64,000 nucleotides of DNA from Streptomyces sp. Go-475 (GCF_003330845.1 NZ_CP026121.1:6863501-6927500), one strand, 5' to 3'. Counted from the first letter of the stretch, positions 1 to 9,053 are shown. Notes: a model not told the origin generated them from the sequence alone. Numbers and translations: made by a program.

Positions 1-470
1 GTGTGCCGCCACTCCCGCGCGATTTCTGCGATCACTGCGATCGCCTCCGGGTCGGTGGACCCCGCCGAGGCCAGGACGACCCCGGTCGAGGACTTGTCGG
101 CGGGCGTCAGACCCGCCTCGTACAGGCGCCGTTCCAGGGCCGCCAGCAGCAGGGGGGACGGTCCGAGGACCTCCGCCTGGCGGATGCGCAGCTGCGGGGG
201 CGCGTCCGCGAGGACCGCCGGGATGTCCGCCTTCGCGTGGAACGCCCTGGTGAGGAGGAGGGGCAGGGCGACGACGTCGCGGACGCCCTGCACCGCCAGG
301 GACTCCAGCACGCCGTGCACGGACGGCACGTTGAAGTCCAGGAAGCCCGTCTCCACCCGGACGTCGGGGCGCAGTGAGCGCACCCGGCGCACCAGGGCGT
401 GCACCGTCGCGGCGTGCCGCGGGTCACGGCTGCCGTGGGCGATGACGAGGAGAACGGGCTTATGGATCAT
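1..470 (-). CDS. Sirohydrochlorin chelatase (CbiX/SirB family), C-terminus cut by window edge
   Basis: The N-terminal 156 residues are visible. They open with MIHKPVLLVIAHGSRDPRHA, which holds the HGSR motif of class II chelatases whose His binds the metal; an ESLAVQG-VALPLLL segment follows. The family inserts Fe2+ (or Co2+) into sirohydrochlorin, giving the siroheme cofactor that the sulfite reductase encoded at the other end of this operon needs. The ATG at 470 lies 3 nt after the stop of the permease gene (474), so it is the last visible gene of the sulfur operon. The choice of iron over cobalt is inferred from context. The stop codon lies outside the window. Confidence 0.85.
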   Translation of the reverse strand, partial: MIHKPVLLVIAHGSRDPRHAATVHALVRRVRSLRPDVRVETGFLDFNVPSVHGVLESLAVQGVRDVVALPLLLTRAFHAKADIPAVLADAPPQLRIRQAEVLGPSPLLLAALERRLYEAGLTPADKSSTGVVLASAGSTDPEAIAVIAEIAREWRH

Positions 471-473
471 GGG

Positions 474-1370
474 TCACTTCACCAGCAGGCCGCGGCTGCG
501 CAGCACCCACCGCTCCAGCGGGCTGAAGATCAGCAGGTCGATGGCGATGCCGACGATGAGGATCAGCAGGATCGCCTCGAAGACCATCGCCATGTCGCTG
601 GCGTTGCGGCCGTTCTCCAGCAACTGGCCGAGGCCGACGCCGAGGTCGGGGAAGGACGCGATGATCTCGGCGGCCATCAGGGAGCGCCAGGAGAAGGCCC
701 AGCCCTGCTTCAGGCCGGCCACGTAACCGGGCAGGGCGGCGGGGAGCACGATGTGCCAGGTGCCCTTCAGGCCCGTGGCGCCCAGCGTGCGGCCCGCGCG
801 CAGGAACAGTGGCGGCACCTGGTCGACGCCCGACACCAGGCCGTTGGCGATCGAGGGGACCGCGCCGAGCAGGATGACCGCGTACATCATCGAGTTGTTC
901 AGGCCCAGCCAGATCACCGCGGGCGGCACCCAGGCGACCGACGGCAGCGACTGCAGCCCCGACAGGATCGGGCCGAGCGCCGCCCGGACGAACTTCACCC
1001 GGGCCACGATCAGGCCCAGCGGCGTGCCGATCAGCAGCGCGAAGCAGAAGCCGAGCAGGCCGCGCGAGACGCTGGTCCAGATGTAGCCGAGCAGCTCGCC
1101 CTGGAGCCACGCGGTGTGGACGACGTCCCAGACGGCCGACGGCGCGGGCAGCTTCGTCGGGTCGGTGACGACCTTGAACGAGACCAGGGCCTGCCAGACC
1201 GCCAGCACCAGCGCGACGGCGAGGACGGGCGGCAGGATCTTCTCGGTGAGGGTCTGCCGGAACGGCTTGCGGCTCGTCTGCCGTGTCTCCAGCGCGTCGA
1301 GGCCCGCCTCCAGCCCGGCGAGATCGGTGCCGTCCTTGTCGACGGTCGTCGTCGAGTCAGTGCTGGCCAT
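474..1370 (-). CDS. ABC transporter permease, sulfonate/taurine/nitrate type
   Basis: Inner-membrane permease of the SsuC/TauC (BPD_transp_1) family, about 298 residues. A hydrophilic N-terminus of about 45 residues is followed by roughly six membrane segments. The coupling-loop sequence, around RTLGATGLKGTWHIVLPAAL, is typical of these importers. The ATG at 1370 is preceded by GGGGAG; an in-frame GTG at 1388 is possible but has no better ribosome site. The gene start overlaps the 3' end of the ATPase gene. Placed among cys genes, it most likely imports sulfonates or sulfate esters as a sulfur source. The substrate cannot be read from sequence. Confidence 0.88.
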   Translation of the reverse strand: MASTDSTTTVDKDGTDLAGLEAGLDALETRQTSRKPFRQTLTEKILPPVLAVALVLAVWQALVSFKVVTDPTKLPAPSAVWDVVHTAWLQGELLGYIWTSVSRGLLGFCFALLIGTPLGLIVARVKFVRAALGPILSGLQSLPSVAWVPPAVIWLGLNNSMMYAVILLGAVPSIANGLVSGVDQVPPLFLRAGRTLGATGLKGTWHIVLPAALPGYVAGLKQGWAFSWRSLMAAEIIASFPDLGVGLGQLLENGRNASDMAMVFEAILLILIVGIAIDLLIFSPLERWVLRSRGLLVK

Positions 1371-2145
1371 GACGGCGGATCTCCCCACGCAGTTCTTCGG
1401 TGATCTCGACGGACAGTTCCGCGACGGCGGTGTCCTCGATGCGGCGCGGATGCGGGATGTCCACCGTCCACTCGCGCGCGACGCGCCCGGGGCGGGAGGA
1501 CAGCAGCACCACGCGCTGCGCGAGCCGGACCGCCTCGCGCACGTTGTGCGTGACGAACAGGACGGACAGCTGCGTCTCGCGCCAGATGCGGGTCAGCTCG
1601 TCGTGCAGCACGTCCCGCGTGATGGCGTCGAGCGCCGCGAACGGCTCGTCCATCAGCAGCAGCCGGCTCTCCTGGGCGAGGGCCCGGGCCAGCGCGACCC
1701 GCTGGCGCATACCGCCGGACAGCTCGTGCACCCGCTTGCCGTAGGCGCCCTTCAGCCGGACGAGTTCGAGCAGCTCCTCGGCCCGCTCCCGGCGCTCGGA
1801 CTTCGGCACGCCGCGCAGCTTCAGGGCGAGTTCGATGTTCTTGCCCGCGGTCAGCCACGGGAACAGCGCGTGCTCCTGGAACATCAGCGCCGGGCGGCCG
1901 TCCGTGGTGATCTCGCCGGCGCTGGGCCGGTCCAGGCCCGCGACCAGGTTGAGCAGCGTGGACTTGCCGCAGCCCGAGGCCCCCAGGAGGGTGACGAACT
2001 CGCCGGGTGCGACATCGAGCGTGATGTCGTCCAGCACGAGCTGCTGTCCGGCGGGGCCCGCGAACGACTTCGAGACGTGTTCGATCCGGGCGGCGTGCGT
2101 GGCCGCCTCGGTGCCGTCGGCGGCCTTGGCGAGGGTCGTGGCCAT
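1357..2145 (-). CDS. ABC transporter ATPase, sulfonate/taurine/nitrate type
   Basis: Cytoplasmic ATPase of the importer (SsuB/TauB type), 262 residues. Walker A is LLGASGCGKSTLL, the signature is LSGGMRQRVALARAL, Walker B is LLLMDEPFAALD, and the switch His is in FVTHNVREA. The N-terminal 22 residues are extra and low in complexity. The ATG at 2145 has AGGAGG 8 nt upstream, better than the in-frame GTG at 2154 that would overlap the Shine-Dalgarno. It sits between the lipoprotein and permease genes. Confidence 0.92.
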   Translation of the reverse strand: MATTLAKAADGTEAATHAARIEHVSKSFAGPAGQQLVLDDITLDVAPGEFVTLLGASGCGKSTLLNLVAGLDRPSAGEITTDGRPALMFQEHALFPWLTAGKNIELALKLRGVPKSERRERAEELLELVRLKGAYGKRVHELSGGMRQRVALARALAQESRLLLMDEPFAALDAITRDVLHDELTRIWRETQLSVLFVTHNVREAVRLAQRVVLLSSRPGRVAREWTVDIPHPRRIEDTAVAELSVEITEELRGEIRRHGQH

Positions 2146-2181
2146 GGTCGTCACCTCCTGGGAACTGATCGGGATGCGGGC

Positions 2182-3285
2182 TTAACGGGTGCCGAGACCG
2201 GCGTCGTCGACCGTGGGCTCGCCCTCGGCCTTGAGGACCTTGTTCAGCGGGGCGAGGTCGTAGATGCCCTTCAAATCCGGCTGCTCCAGCAGTCCGGCCT
2301 TCACGGCGTGCTCCGCCTCGGTGTGGAGGGTGGCGGCCAGCGGGTCGTCGGTGAACCGGATCGACTTCCACGCCGGGTCCAGCACATCGGCGGGCAGCGC
2401 CTTGCCGGTCTCCTGCTCCAGCAGCTTGTTCGCCGCTTCCTTCGCCGCGTCCGGGTTGGCGTTGATCCACTTGTTCGTCTCGACCGAGCCCTTCAGCACG
2501 GCCTCGACGACCTTCGGGTACTTCTTGAGGAACTCCTGCCGCACGATGATGTTCGTGATCACGAACTTCTTGTCCGGCCACAGGCTCGCCTCGTCGAGCA
2601 GCACCTTGCCGCCCTCGGCGACCAGCTTCGACGCGGTCGGCTCCGGCACCCACGCGCCGTCGATCGACCCGGCCTTGAAGGCGTCCGGGGTGACCTTGTT
2701 GTCGCTGCGGACGACCGTGACGTCGCCCTTGCCGCTCTGCGGGTCGACCTTCCAGCCCTGCTCCGCCGCCCAGTTGAGGAACGCCACGTCCTGCGTGTTG
2801 CCGAGCTGCGGGGTCGCGATCCGCTTGCCCTTGACGTCCTTCAGCGACTTGATCTTGTCCGGGTTCACCACGAGCTTCACGCCGCCGGAGGCCGAACCGC
2901 CGATGATGCGCAGGTTCTTGCCGTCCGACTTGACGTAGCCGTTGATCGCCGGGGACGGGCCGATCCAGCCGATGTCGATGGAACCGGAGTTGAGCGCCTC
3001 GATCTCCGAGGGACCGGCGTTGAAGACGGCCCGCTCGACCTCGGTGGCGCCCAGGGCCTTCTGGAAGAAGCCCTTCTCCATGCCCACCAGCGCCGTGCCG
3101 TGGGTGAGGTTCCCGAAGTAGCCGATCTTGACTTTGTCGAGACCCTCGATCTTCTTCGCCCCGGCGGCGACCTTGGCGGTGCCGTCGTCCTTGGCCTGGG
3201 AGCCGTAGCCGCAGGCGGCCAGCGTGAGCAGGGGCAGCGCGGTCACGACCGCGAGGCCGCGGCGGAGGGCGGATGTTGCTGGCAC
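2182..3285 (-). CDS. Sulfonate/nitrate-type substrate-binding lipoprotein
   Basis: Extracytoplasmic binding protein of 367 residues. The signal peptide ends in the lipobox LAAC-G (Cys about residue 26), so the mature protein should be lipid-anchored. The body (KVKIGYFGNLTHGTALVGM, INGYVKSDGKNLRIIGG, DGAWVPEPTASKL) is typical of the SsuA/TauA/NMT1 fold. GTG start at 3285 with AGAGGA upstream. A 224-bp gap separates it from cysN; the gap holds a GC-rich hairpin (about 3308-3342), so this transporter may have partly independent expression within the sulfur operon. Confidence 0.9.
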   Translation of the reverse strand: MPATSALRRGLAVVTALPLLTLAACGYGSQAKDDGTAKVAAGAKKIEGLDKVKIGYFGNLTHGTALVGMEKGFFQKALGATEVERAVFNAGPSEIEALNSGSIDIGWIGPSPAINGYVKSDGKNLRIIGGSASGGVKLVVNPDKIKSLKDVKGKRIATPQLGNTQDVAFLNWAAEQGWKVDPQSGKGDVTVVRSDNKVTPDAFKAGSIDGAWVPEPTASKLVAEGGKVLLDEASLWPDKKFVITNIIVRQEFLKKYPKVVEAVLKGSVETNKWINANPDAAKEAANKLLEQETGKALPADVLDPAWKSIRFTDDPLAATLHTEAEHAVKAGLLEQPDLKGIYDLAPLNKVLKAEGEPTVDDAGLGTR

Positions 3286-3509
3286 GGGAGGCGTTCCTCT
3301 CGAAAGGCCCGGCGGTCACGGTCCGATCAGGCCGTGGCCGGGTGGTCGGCGGGTTTTCGTCTACGGCGGTGGGGGGTGCGGGCGCGCGAGCGGTGCGCGT
3401 ACGTCAGCGCGCACATCGCGCCACTCCGCCTTGCCCACTGCCGAGCGCACCGCTGCCGACGCGGCCGCCCTCCTTCGCGAACAGGGAGTAGAAGTCGGGG
3501 GAGGTCATG

Positions 3510-4844
3510 TCAGAAGTCCCACCCGTCGTCCTCGGACTCGTCCTTGACGGGCTCGGGAGCGGCGAAGGACTCGCCGACCATGCCGGCGGTCAGGGTCGTG
3601 CCGTCGTTCGGGTCGATCAGGATGAACGAGCCGGTGCGCCGCGAGTCGGCGTAGGAGTCGACCGGCAGCGGCTCGGCGGTACGGACCTTCACCCGGCCGA
3701 TGTCGTTGGCGACGAGCTGTCCCGGGTGCGGGTGCAGGGACAGGTCGTCGAGCGTGAGCCGGGACGGGATGTCCTTGACGATCGCCTTGACCGTGCGCGT
3801 GCCGTGCTTGAGCAGCACCCGGTGGCCGACGGTCAGCGGGGCGTCCGCGACGTGGCAGACGGTCGCCTCGATGTCCTGTGTGGTCGGGGGCGCGTCCTTG
3901 CTGGGCACGATCAGGTCGCCGCGCGAGATGTCGATGTCGTCCTCCAGCAGGAGGGTCACCGACTGCGTCGTCCAGGCGACGTCGACCGGCTCGCCGAGCA
4001 GGTCGATGCCGGAGATCTTCGTGGAGCGGCCCGACGGCAGCACGGTGACCTGCTCGCCGACGTGGAAGGAACCGGCGGCGATCTGGCCGGCGTAGCCCCG
4101 GTAGTCCGGGTGGTCCGCGCTCTGCGGCCGGATCACGTACTGCACGGGCAGCCGGGCGTGGCAGTGGCTCAGGTCGTGGCTGACCGGCACGGTCTCCAGG
4201 TGCTCCAGCACGGTCGGGCCGCCGTACCAGTCCATGTGCGAGGACGGGTCCACGACGTTGTCGCCGACGAGCGCCGAGATCGGGATCGCGGTGACCTCGG
4301 GGACGCCCAGCTCGGTCGCGTACGCCGTGAACTCCTCGGCGATGCCCGCGAAGACCTTCTCCTCGTAGCCGACGAGGTCCATCTTGTTGACCGCGAGGAC
4401 CACGTGCGGGACGCGCAGCAGGGCGGCGATGGCGGCGTGCCGGCGGGTCTGCTCGACGACGCCGTTGCGGGCGTCGACCAGGATCACCGTCAGCTCGGCG
4501 GTGGAGGCGCCGGTGACCATGTTCCGCGTGTACTGCACATGGCCGGGGGTGTCGGCGAGGATGAACCGCCGCCGGGGCGTGGCGAAGTAGCGGTAGGCCA
4601 CGTCGATGGTGATGCCCTGCTCCCGCTCGGCGCGCAGGCCGTCCGTCAGCAGCGCGAGGTCCGGCGCGTCCTGGCCGCGGCTCGCGGAGGCGCGCTCCAC
4701 GGCCTCCAGCTGGTCGGTGAGGACCGACTTGGAGTCGTGCAGCAGCCGGCCCACCAGGGTGGACTTGCCGTCGTCGACGGAGCCGGCGGTGGCGAACCGC
4801 AGCAGGGTGGTCTCCGAGAGTTCCTCGGTCGTGATCGTGCTCAT
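3510..4844 (-). CDS. cysN: Sulfate adenylyltransferase subunit 1 (GTPase)
   Basis: GTP-binding subunit of ATP sulfurylase, 444 residues, which couples GTP hydrolysis to sulfate + ATP -> APS + PPi. G motifs are GSVDDGKSTLVGRLL (G1), DTPGH (G3) and NKMD (G4), followed by EF-Tu-like beta-barrel domains. The length is that of a CysN without a fused APS kinase, in agreement with the separate cysC. The ATG at 4844 is 2 nt after the cysD stop, indicating coupled translation with its partner. Confidence 0.96.
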   Translation of the reverse strand: MSTITTEELSETTLLRFATAGSVDDGKSTLVGRLLHDSKSVLTDQLEAVERASASRGQDAPDLALLTDGLRAEREQGITIDVAYRYFATPRRRFILADTPGHVQYTRNMVTGASTAELTVILVDARNGVVEQTRRHAAIAALLRVPHVVLAVNKMDLVGYEEKVFAGIAEEFTAYATELGVPEVTAIPISALVGDNVVDPSSHMDWYGGPTVLEHLETVPVSHDLSHCHARLPVQYVIRPQSADHPDYRGYAGQIAAGSFHVGEQVTVLPSGRSTKISGIDLLGEPVDVAWTTQSVTLLLEDDIDISRGDLIVPSKDAPPTTQDIEATVCHVADAPLTVGHRVLLKHGTRTVKAIVKDIPSRLTLDDLSLHPHPGQLVANDIGRVKVRTAEPLPVDSYADSRRTGSFILIDPNDGTTLTAGMVGESFAAPEPVKDESEDDGWDF

Positions 4845-4846
4845 CT

Positions 4847-5782
4847 CTAGAAGTACCCCTCGCGCTTGCGGTCTTCCATCGCGGCCTCGGACATCTTGTC
4901 GTCGGCGCGGGTGGCGCCGCGCTCGGTGAGGCGGGAGGCGGCGATCTCCACGATCACCTTCTCGATGGTGTCGGCGTCGGAGTCCACCGCGCCGGTGCAG
5001 GACATGTCACCCACGGTCCGGTAGCGCACCAGCCGCTTCTCGACGGTCTCGCCGTCCTTCGGCCCGCCCCACTCGCCGGCCGTCAGCCACATGCCGCCGC
5101 GCCGGAACACCTCGCGCTCGTGCGCGTAGTAGATCTCCGGCAGCTCGATGCCCTCGCGGGCGATGTACTGCCACACGTCCAGCTCGGTCCAGTTGGACAG
5201 CGGGAAGACGCGGACGTGCTCGCCGGGGGCGTGGCGGCCGTTGTACAGGTTCCACAGCTCGGGGCGCTGGCGGCGCGGGTCCCACTGGGAGAACTCGTCG
5301 CGCAGCGAGAACACCCGCTCCTTGGCCCGGGCCTTCTCCTCGTCGCGGCGCCCGCCGCCGAAGACGGCGTCGAACTTCTCCGCCTGGATCTTCTCGGTGA
5401 GCGGCAGCGTCTGCAGCGGGTTGCGGGTGCCGTCCGGGCGCTCCTTGAGCACCCCGCGGTCGATGTAGTCCTGCACGGAGGCGACGTGCAGCCGCAGCCC
5501 GTGCTTCGCGACCGTGCGGTCGCGGTAGTCGAGGACCTCGGGGAAGTTGTGCCCGGTGTCCACGTGCAGCAGCGAGAACGGCACCGCCGCCGGACGGAAC
5601 GCCTTCAGCGCGAGGTGCAGCATGACGATGGAGTCCTTGCCGCCGGAGAAGAGGATCACCGGCCGCTCGAACTCGCCCGCCACCTCGCGGAAGATGTGCA
5701 CGGCCTCGGACTCCAGGGCGTCGAGGTGGGACAGCGCGTACGGGCTGCCGGTCTCCTCGGACACGGTGGCGACGGTCGTCAT
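4847..5782 (-). CDS. cysD: Sulfate adenylyltransferase subunit 2
   Basis: Catalytic subunit of ATP sulfurylase, 311 residues, a member of the PP-loop ATP pyrophosphatase family (FSGGKDSIVMLHLA near residue 45). The family-typical FGGGRRDEEKARAKER, FPLSNWTELDVWQYI and the C-terminal KREGYF are all present. The ATG at 5782 has GAAAGGGGA upstream and overlaps the cysC stop (ATGA). The longer in-frame extension to 5968 has no ribosome site and lies inside cysC. Confidence 0.96.
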   Translation of the reverse strand: MTTVATVSEETGSPYALSHLDALESEAVHIFREVAGEFERPVILFSGGKDSIVMLHLALKAFRPAAVPFSLLHVDTGHNFPEVLDYRDRTVAKHGLRLHVASVQDYIDRGVLKERPDGTRNPLQTLPLTEKIQAEKFDAVFGGGRRDEEKARAKERVFSLRDEFSQWDPRRQRPELWNLYNGRHAPGEHVRVFPLSNWTELDVWQYIAREGIELPEIYYAHEREVFRRGGMWLTAGEWGGPKDGETVEKRLVRYRTVGDMSCTGAVDSDADTIEKVIVEIAASRLTERGATRADDKMSEAAMEDRKREGYF

Positions 5783-6345
5783 GCCAGTCCCCTTTCGGTG
5801 AGCAGGGCGTACACCGACGCCGCGGACTCCTGCACGGTCTGGTGCTGCGACTCGATGCGCAGATCGGGCGACGCGGGCGCCTCGTACGGGTCGTCGACCC
5901 CGGTGAGCCCCGTGAGCTCGCCCGCGGCCTGCTTGGCGTACAGGCCCTTCACGTCCCGCTCGCTGCACACCTCGACCGGCGTCGCCACGTGGATCTCCAG
6001 GTACGGCGTGCCGTTCGCCTGGTGACGCTTGCGCACCGCCTCGCGGCTGTCCTGGTAGGGCGCGATGACCGGCACGAGGGCGAGCACGCCGTTGCGGGCG
6101 AGCAGTTCGGCGACGAAGCCGATCCGCTGCACGTTGGTGTGCCGGTCCTCGCGGCTGAAGCCGAGGCCCGCCGAGATGAACTCGCGGATCTCGTCGCCGT
6201 CGAGCACCTCGACGCGGTGGCCCTCGGCGCGCAGCCGGCCGGCCAGCTCGTGGGCGATGGTGGTCTTGCCCGCACTCGGCAGACCCGTGAGCCAGACGGT
6301 GGCTCCGGTCGTCACGTGAGTCTCCTGAATCGTCTGAGTCGTCAT
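5779..6345 (-). CDS. cysC: Adenylyl-sulfate (APS) kinase
   Basis: Phosphorylates APS to PAPS; 188 residues, the usual length. Walker A is GLPSAGKTT near residue 20, followed by LDGDEIREFISAGLGFSRED and the SPYQ-like region IAPYQDSREAVR, then the YEAP segment. Start and stop both overlap neighbours by four bases (ATGA). The downstream reductase looks like an APS rather than a PAPS enzyme, so PAPS made here may serve sulfotransferases as well as, or instead of, cysteine synthesis. Confidence 0.95.
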   Translation of the reverse strand: MTTQTIQETHVTTGATVWLTGLPSAGKTTIAHELAGRLRAEGHRVEVLDGDEIREFISAGLGFSREDRHTNVQRIGFVAELLARNGVLALVPVIAPYQDSREAVRKRHQANGTPYLEIHVATPVEVCSERDVKGLYAKQAAGELTGLTGVDDPYEAPASPDLRIESQHQTVQESAASVYALLTERGLA

Positions 6346-7052
6346 CCGTGCAGCCCGCACTCGGTCTTGGCCCGGCCCGCCCAGCGGCCGGCCCGGGCGT
6401 CCTCGCCCTCCAGGACCCGGCGGGTGCAGGGGGCGCAGCCGACGGAGGCGTAGCCGTCCATCAGCAGCGGGTTCGTCAGGACGCCGTGTTCGGCGACGTA
6501 GGCGTCCACGTCGTCCTGGGTCCAGCGGGCGATGGGGGAGATCTTGACCTTCTGCCGCTTCTCGTCCCAGCCGACCACCGGGGTGTTCGCCCGGGTCGGG
6601 GACTCGTCGCGGCGCAGGCCGGTCGCCCAGGCCTGGTAGTCCTTCAGGCCCTCTTCCAGCGGCTGGACCTTGCGCAGCTTGCAGCACAGGTCCGGGTTCC
6701 GGTCATGCAGCTTCGGCCCGTACTCCGCGTCCTGCTCGGCGACCGTCTGGCGCGGGGTGAGCGTGATGACGTTGACGTCCATCACGGCGTCGACCGCGTC
6801 GCGGGTGCCGATCGTCTCCTCGAAGTGGTAACCGGTGTCGAGGAAGACGACGTCGACGCCGGGCATCGCCCGGGAGGCGAGGTGGGCGACCACCGCGTCC
6901 TCCATCGAGGAGGTCACGCAGAAGCGCTTGCCGAACGTCTCGGCCGCCCACTGAAGGATCTCCAGCGCGGAGGCGTCCTCCAGGTCGCGGCCCGCCCGCT
7001 CGGCGAGCGCCTTCAGATCGCCGGTGGTGCGCTCTTGCTGAACCGTCGTCAT
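6342..7052 (-). CDS. cysH: Phosphoadenylyl/adenylyl-sulfate reductase, Fe-S type
   Basis: Reduces activated sulfate to sulfite; 236 residues. The PP-loop fold is seen in VTSSMEDAVVAHLAS and LDTGYHFEET, and the C-terminal catalytic motif is KTECGLHG. Two cysteine pairs, LCCKLRKV and GCAPCTRR, form the CC...CxxC pattern that binds a [4Fe-4S] cluster. In characterised members this pattern marks enzymes using APS. The ATG at 7052 has GGAGGGG upstream; the gene overlaps the zinc-ribbon gene before it and cysC after it. APS preference is inferred from the cysteines only. Confidence 0.93.
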   Translation of the reverse strand: MTTVQQERTTGDLKALAERAGRDLEDASALEILQWAAETFGKRFCVTSSMEDAVVAHLASRAMPGVDVVFLDTGYHFEETIGTRDAVDAVMDVNVITLTPRQTVAEQDAEYGPKLHDRNPDLCCKLRKVQPLEEGLKDYQAWATGLRRDESPTRANTPVVGWDEKRQKVKISPIARWTQDDVDAYVAEHGVLTNPLLMDGYASVGCAPCTRRVLEGEDARAGRWAGRAKTECGLHG

Positions 7053-7228
7053 ATCTGGGCCCCTCCGGTCTCGGATCGCTTCACTCCCTGGGCCAGCAGC
7101 CCCAGGAACTTCAGCTGAAAGGCTCGACTGCACGCCGCGCATTCCCACGCGCCGTGCCCCTCCTCGCTGGGACGCAGGTCCTCGTCGCCGCAGTAGGGGC
7201 AGTAGAAGGGGGCCGCGCGCTCGCTCAC
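7049..7228 (-). CDS. Small zinc-ribbon protein of the sulfur operon
   Basis: A 59-residue protein with two CxxC pairs (FYCPYCGDEDL and WECAACSRAFQ), so a zinc ribbon or rubredoxin-like metal site is likely. GTG start at 7228 overlaps the sirA stop (GTGA), and its stop overlaps the cysH start (ATGA), so it is translationally coupled on both sides and surely expressed with them. I know of no proven function; the position between the two reductases suggests a role in their maturation, metal handling or electron supply, which is inference. Confidence 0.82.
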   Translation of the reverse strand: MSERAAPFYCPYCGDEDLRPSEEGHGAWECAACSRAFQLKFLGLLAQGVKRSETGGAQI

Positions 7229-8922
7229 GACAGCGCCTCCTCGTCGGCACGCGCCGCCCAGGTGGCGAACCGCTCGCCGTCCTCGCGCTCGGCCTGGAAC
7301 CGCTTCAGGACGCGCTCGACGTAGTCCGGCAGTTCGTCCGAGGTGACCTTCAGGCCGCGCACCTTGCGGCCGAAGCCGGCCTCCAGACCCAGGGCGCCAC
7401 CCAGGTGCACCTGGTAGCCCTCGACCTGCTCGCCCTGGTCGTTGAGGACCAGCTGGCCCTTGAGACCGATGTCCGCGACCTGGATACGGGCGCAGGCGTT
7501 CGGGCAGCCGTTGATGTTGATGGTGATCGGCTCGTCGAAGTCCGGGATGCGGCGCTCCAGTTCGTCGATCAGCTGGGAGCCGCGGGCCTTGGTCTCGACG
7601 ATGGCGAGCTTGCAGTACTCGATGCCGGTGCAGGCCATGGTGCCGCGCCGGAACGGGGAGGGCTTGGCCGTGAGGTCCAGCGCCTCCAGGGACTCGACGA
7701 GGGAGTCGACCTGCGCCTCCTCGACGTCGAGGATGATCATCTTCTGCTCGACGGTGGTCCGCACCCGGCCCGAGCCGTGCGCCTCGGCGAGGTCGGCGAT
7801 CTTCGTCAGGGTCGTGCCGTCCACGCGGCCGACGCGCGGGGCGAACCCCACGTAGAAGCGGCCGTCCTTCTGCCGGTGCACCCCGATGTGGTCGCGCCAG
7901 CGCTGGAGCGGCTGGGCGGGGGCCGGGCCGTCGACCAGCTTGCGCTTGAGGTACTCGTCCTCCAGCACCTGGCGGAACTTCTCCGCGCCCCAGTCGGCGA
8001 CCAGGAACTTCAGGCGGGCGCGGGTGCGCAGCCGCCGGTAGCCGTAGTCGCGGAAGATACCGATCACGCCCGCCCACACGTCCGGGACCTCGTCCAGCGG
8101 CACCCAGGCGCCGAGCCGGACGCCGATCTTGGGGTTGGTGGACAGGCCGCCGCCGACCCACAGGTCGAAGCCGGGGCCGTGCTCGGGGTGGTGGACGCCC
8201 ACGAAGGCGACGTCGTTGATCTCGTGCGCGACGTCGAGGAGGGGGGAGCCGGAGATCGCCGTCTTGAACTTGCGCGGCAGGTTGGAGAACTCCTTGCTGC
8301 CGATGAACCGCCGGTTGATCTCCGCGATGGCGGGGGTGCCGTCGACGATCTCGTCCTCGGCGATGCCCGCGACCGGCGAGCCGATGACCACACGGGGCGT
8401 GTCACCACAGGCCTCGGTGGTGGACAGGCCGACGCCCTCCAGCCGGTTCCAGATCTCGGGCACGTCCTCGATCCGGATCCAGTGGTACTGGACGTTCTGC
8501 CGGTCGGTGATGTCGGCCGTGCCGCGCGCGAACTCCTGCGAGATCTCGCCGATGACCCGCAGCTGCCGGGTGGTCAGCGCCCCGCCGTCGATGCGGACGC
8601 GCAGCATGAAGTACTCGTCGTCCAGCTCCTCCGGCTCCAGGATCGCCGTCTTGCCGCCGTCGATCCCGGGCTTGCGCTGGGTGTAGAGACCCCACCAGCG
8701 CATCCGGCCGCGCAGGTCGTTCGGGTCGATCGAGTCGAAGCCCCGCTTGGAGTAGATCGTCTCAATGCGTGTCCGCACATTGAGACCGTCGTCGTCCTTC
8801 TTGAACTGCTCGTTGCCGTTCAGCGGGGTGAAGTGCCCCGCGGCCCACTGGCCCTCACCGCGGTGACGGCTCACCTTGCGGCGGGGAGTCGCGGCGGCAG
8901 GCTTCTGCGGGGTGGCGGCCAT
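7225..8922 (-). CDS. sirA: Ferredoxin-type sulfite reductase (siroheme, 4Fe-4S)
   Basis: Six-electron reduction of sulfite to sulfide; 565 residues. The siroheme/[4Fe-4S] cysteines are visible as ACTGIEYC (C-x5-C) and GCPNAC (C-x3-C), with two related nitrite/sulfite reductase ferredoxin-like halves. No flavoprotein subunit gene lies nearby, so ferredoxin is the probable donor. The ATG at 8922 has GAAGGA upstream; the 22 further in-frame residues to 8988 lack a ribosome site. First enzyme gene of the operon, about 130 nt after the leader peptide. Confidence 0.94.
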   Translation of the reverse strand: MAATPQKPAAATPRRKVSRHRGEGQWAAGHFTPLNGNEQFKKDDDGLNVRTRIETIYSKRGFDSIDPNDLRGRMRWWGLYTQRKPGIDGGKTAILEPEELDDEYFMLRVRIDGGALTTRQLRVIGEISQEFARGTADITDRQNVQYHWIRIEDVPEIWNRLEGVGLSTTEACGDTPRVVIGSPVAGIAEDEIVDGTPAIAEINRRFIGSKEFSNLPRKFKTAISGSPLLDVAHEINDVAFVGVHHPEHGPGFDLWVGGGLSTNPKIGVRLGAWVPLDEVPDVWAGVIGIFRDYGYRRLRTRARLKFLVADWGAEKFRQVLEDEYLKRKLVDGPAPAQPLQRWRDHIGVHRQKDGRFYVGFAPRVGRVDGTTLTKIADLAEAHGSGRVRTTVEQKMIILDVEEAQVDSLVESLEALDLTAKPSPFRRGTMACTGIEYCKLAIVETKARGSQLIDELERRIPDFDEPITININGCPNACARIQVADIGLKGQLVLNDQGEQVEGYQVHLGGALGLEAGFGRKVRGLKVTSDELPDYVERVLKRFQAEREDGERFATWAARADEEALS

Positions 8923-9053
8923 GGTTGATACGTCCTTCGGGACAGGCGGGAAAGCGGCTCTGACCTGCGCGTGCGGGCGCATGGGCACACATGCGCGTCA
9001 TCGCGCGGGAATGAGGCGAGATAAGGGGGATGCCGGGCGCGTGCTGAGTGTGC

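Noticed and set aside
1031..3319. Long minus-strand frame of 762 codons spanning the sulfonate transporter genes
   Set aside because: It is out of frame with the well-supported ATPase and lipoprotein genes, is dominated by Arg/Gly/Pro/Ala and has no family motif; such shadows are normal in GC-rich DNA.
1114..3654. 846-codon plus-strand frame opposite the ABC genes
   Set aside because: Antisense shadow of the transporter operon, with no ribosome site or recognisable domain.
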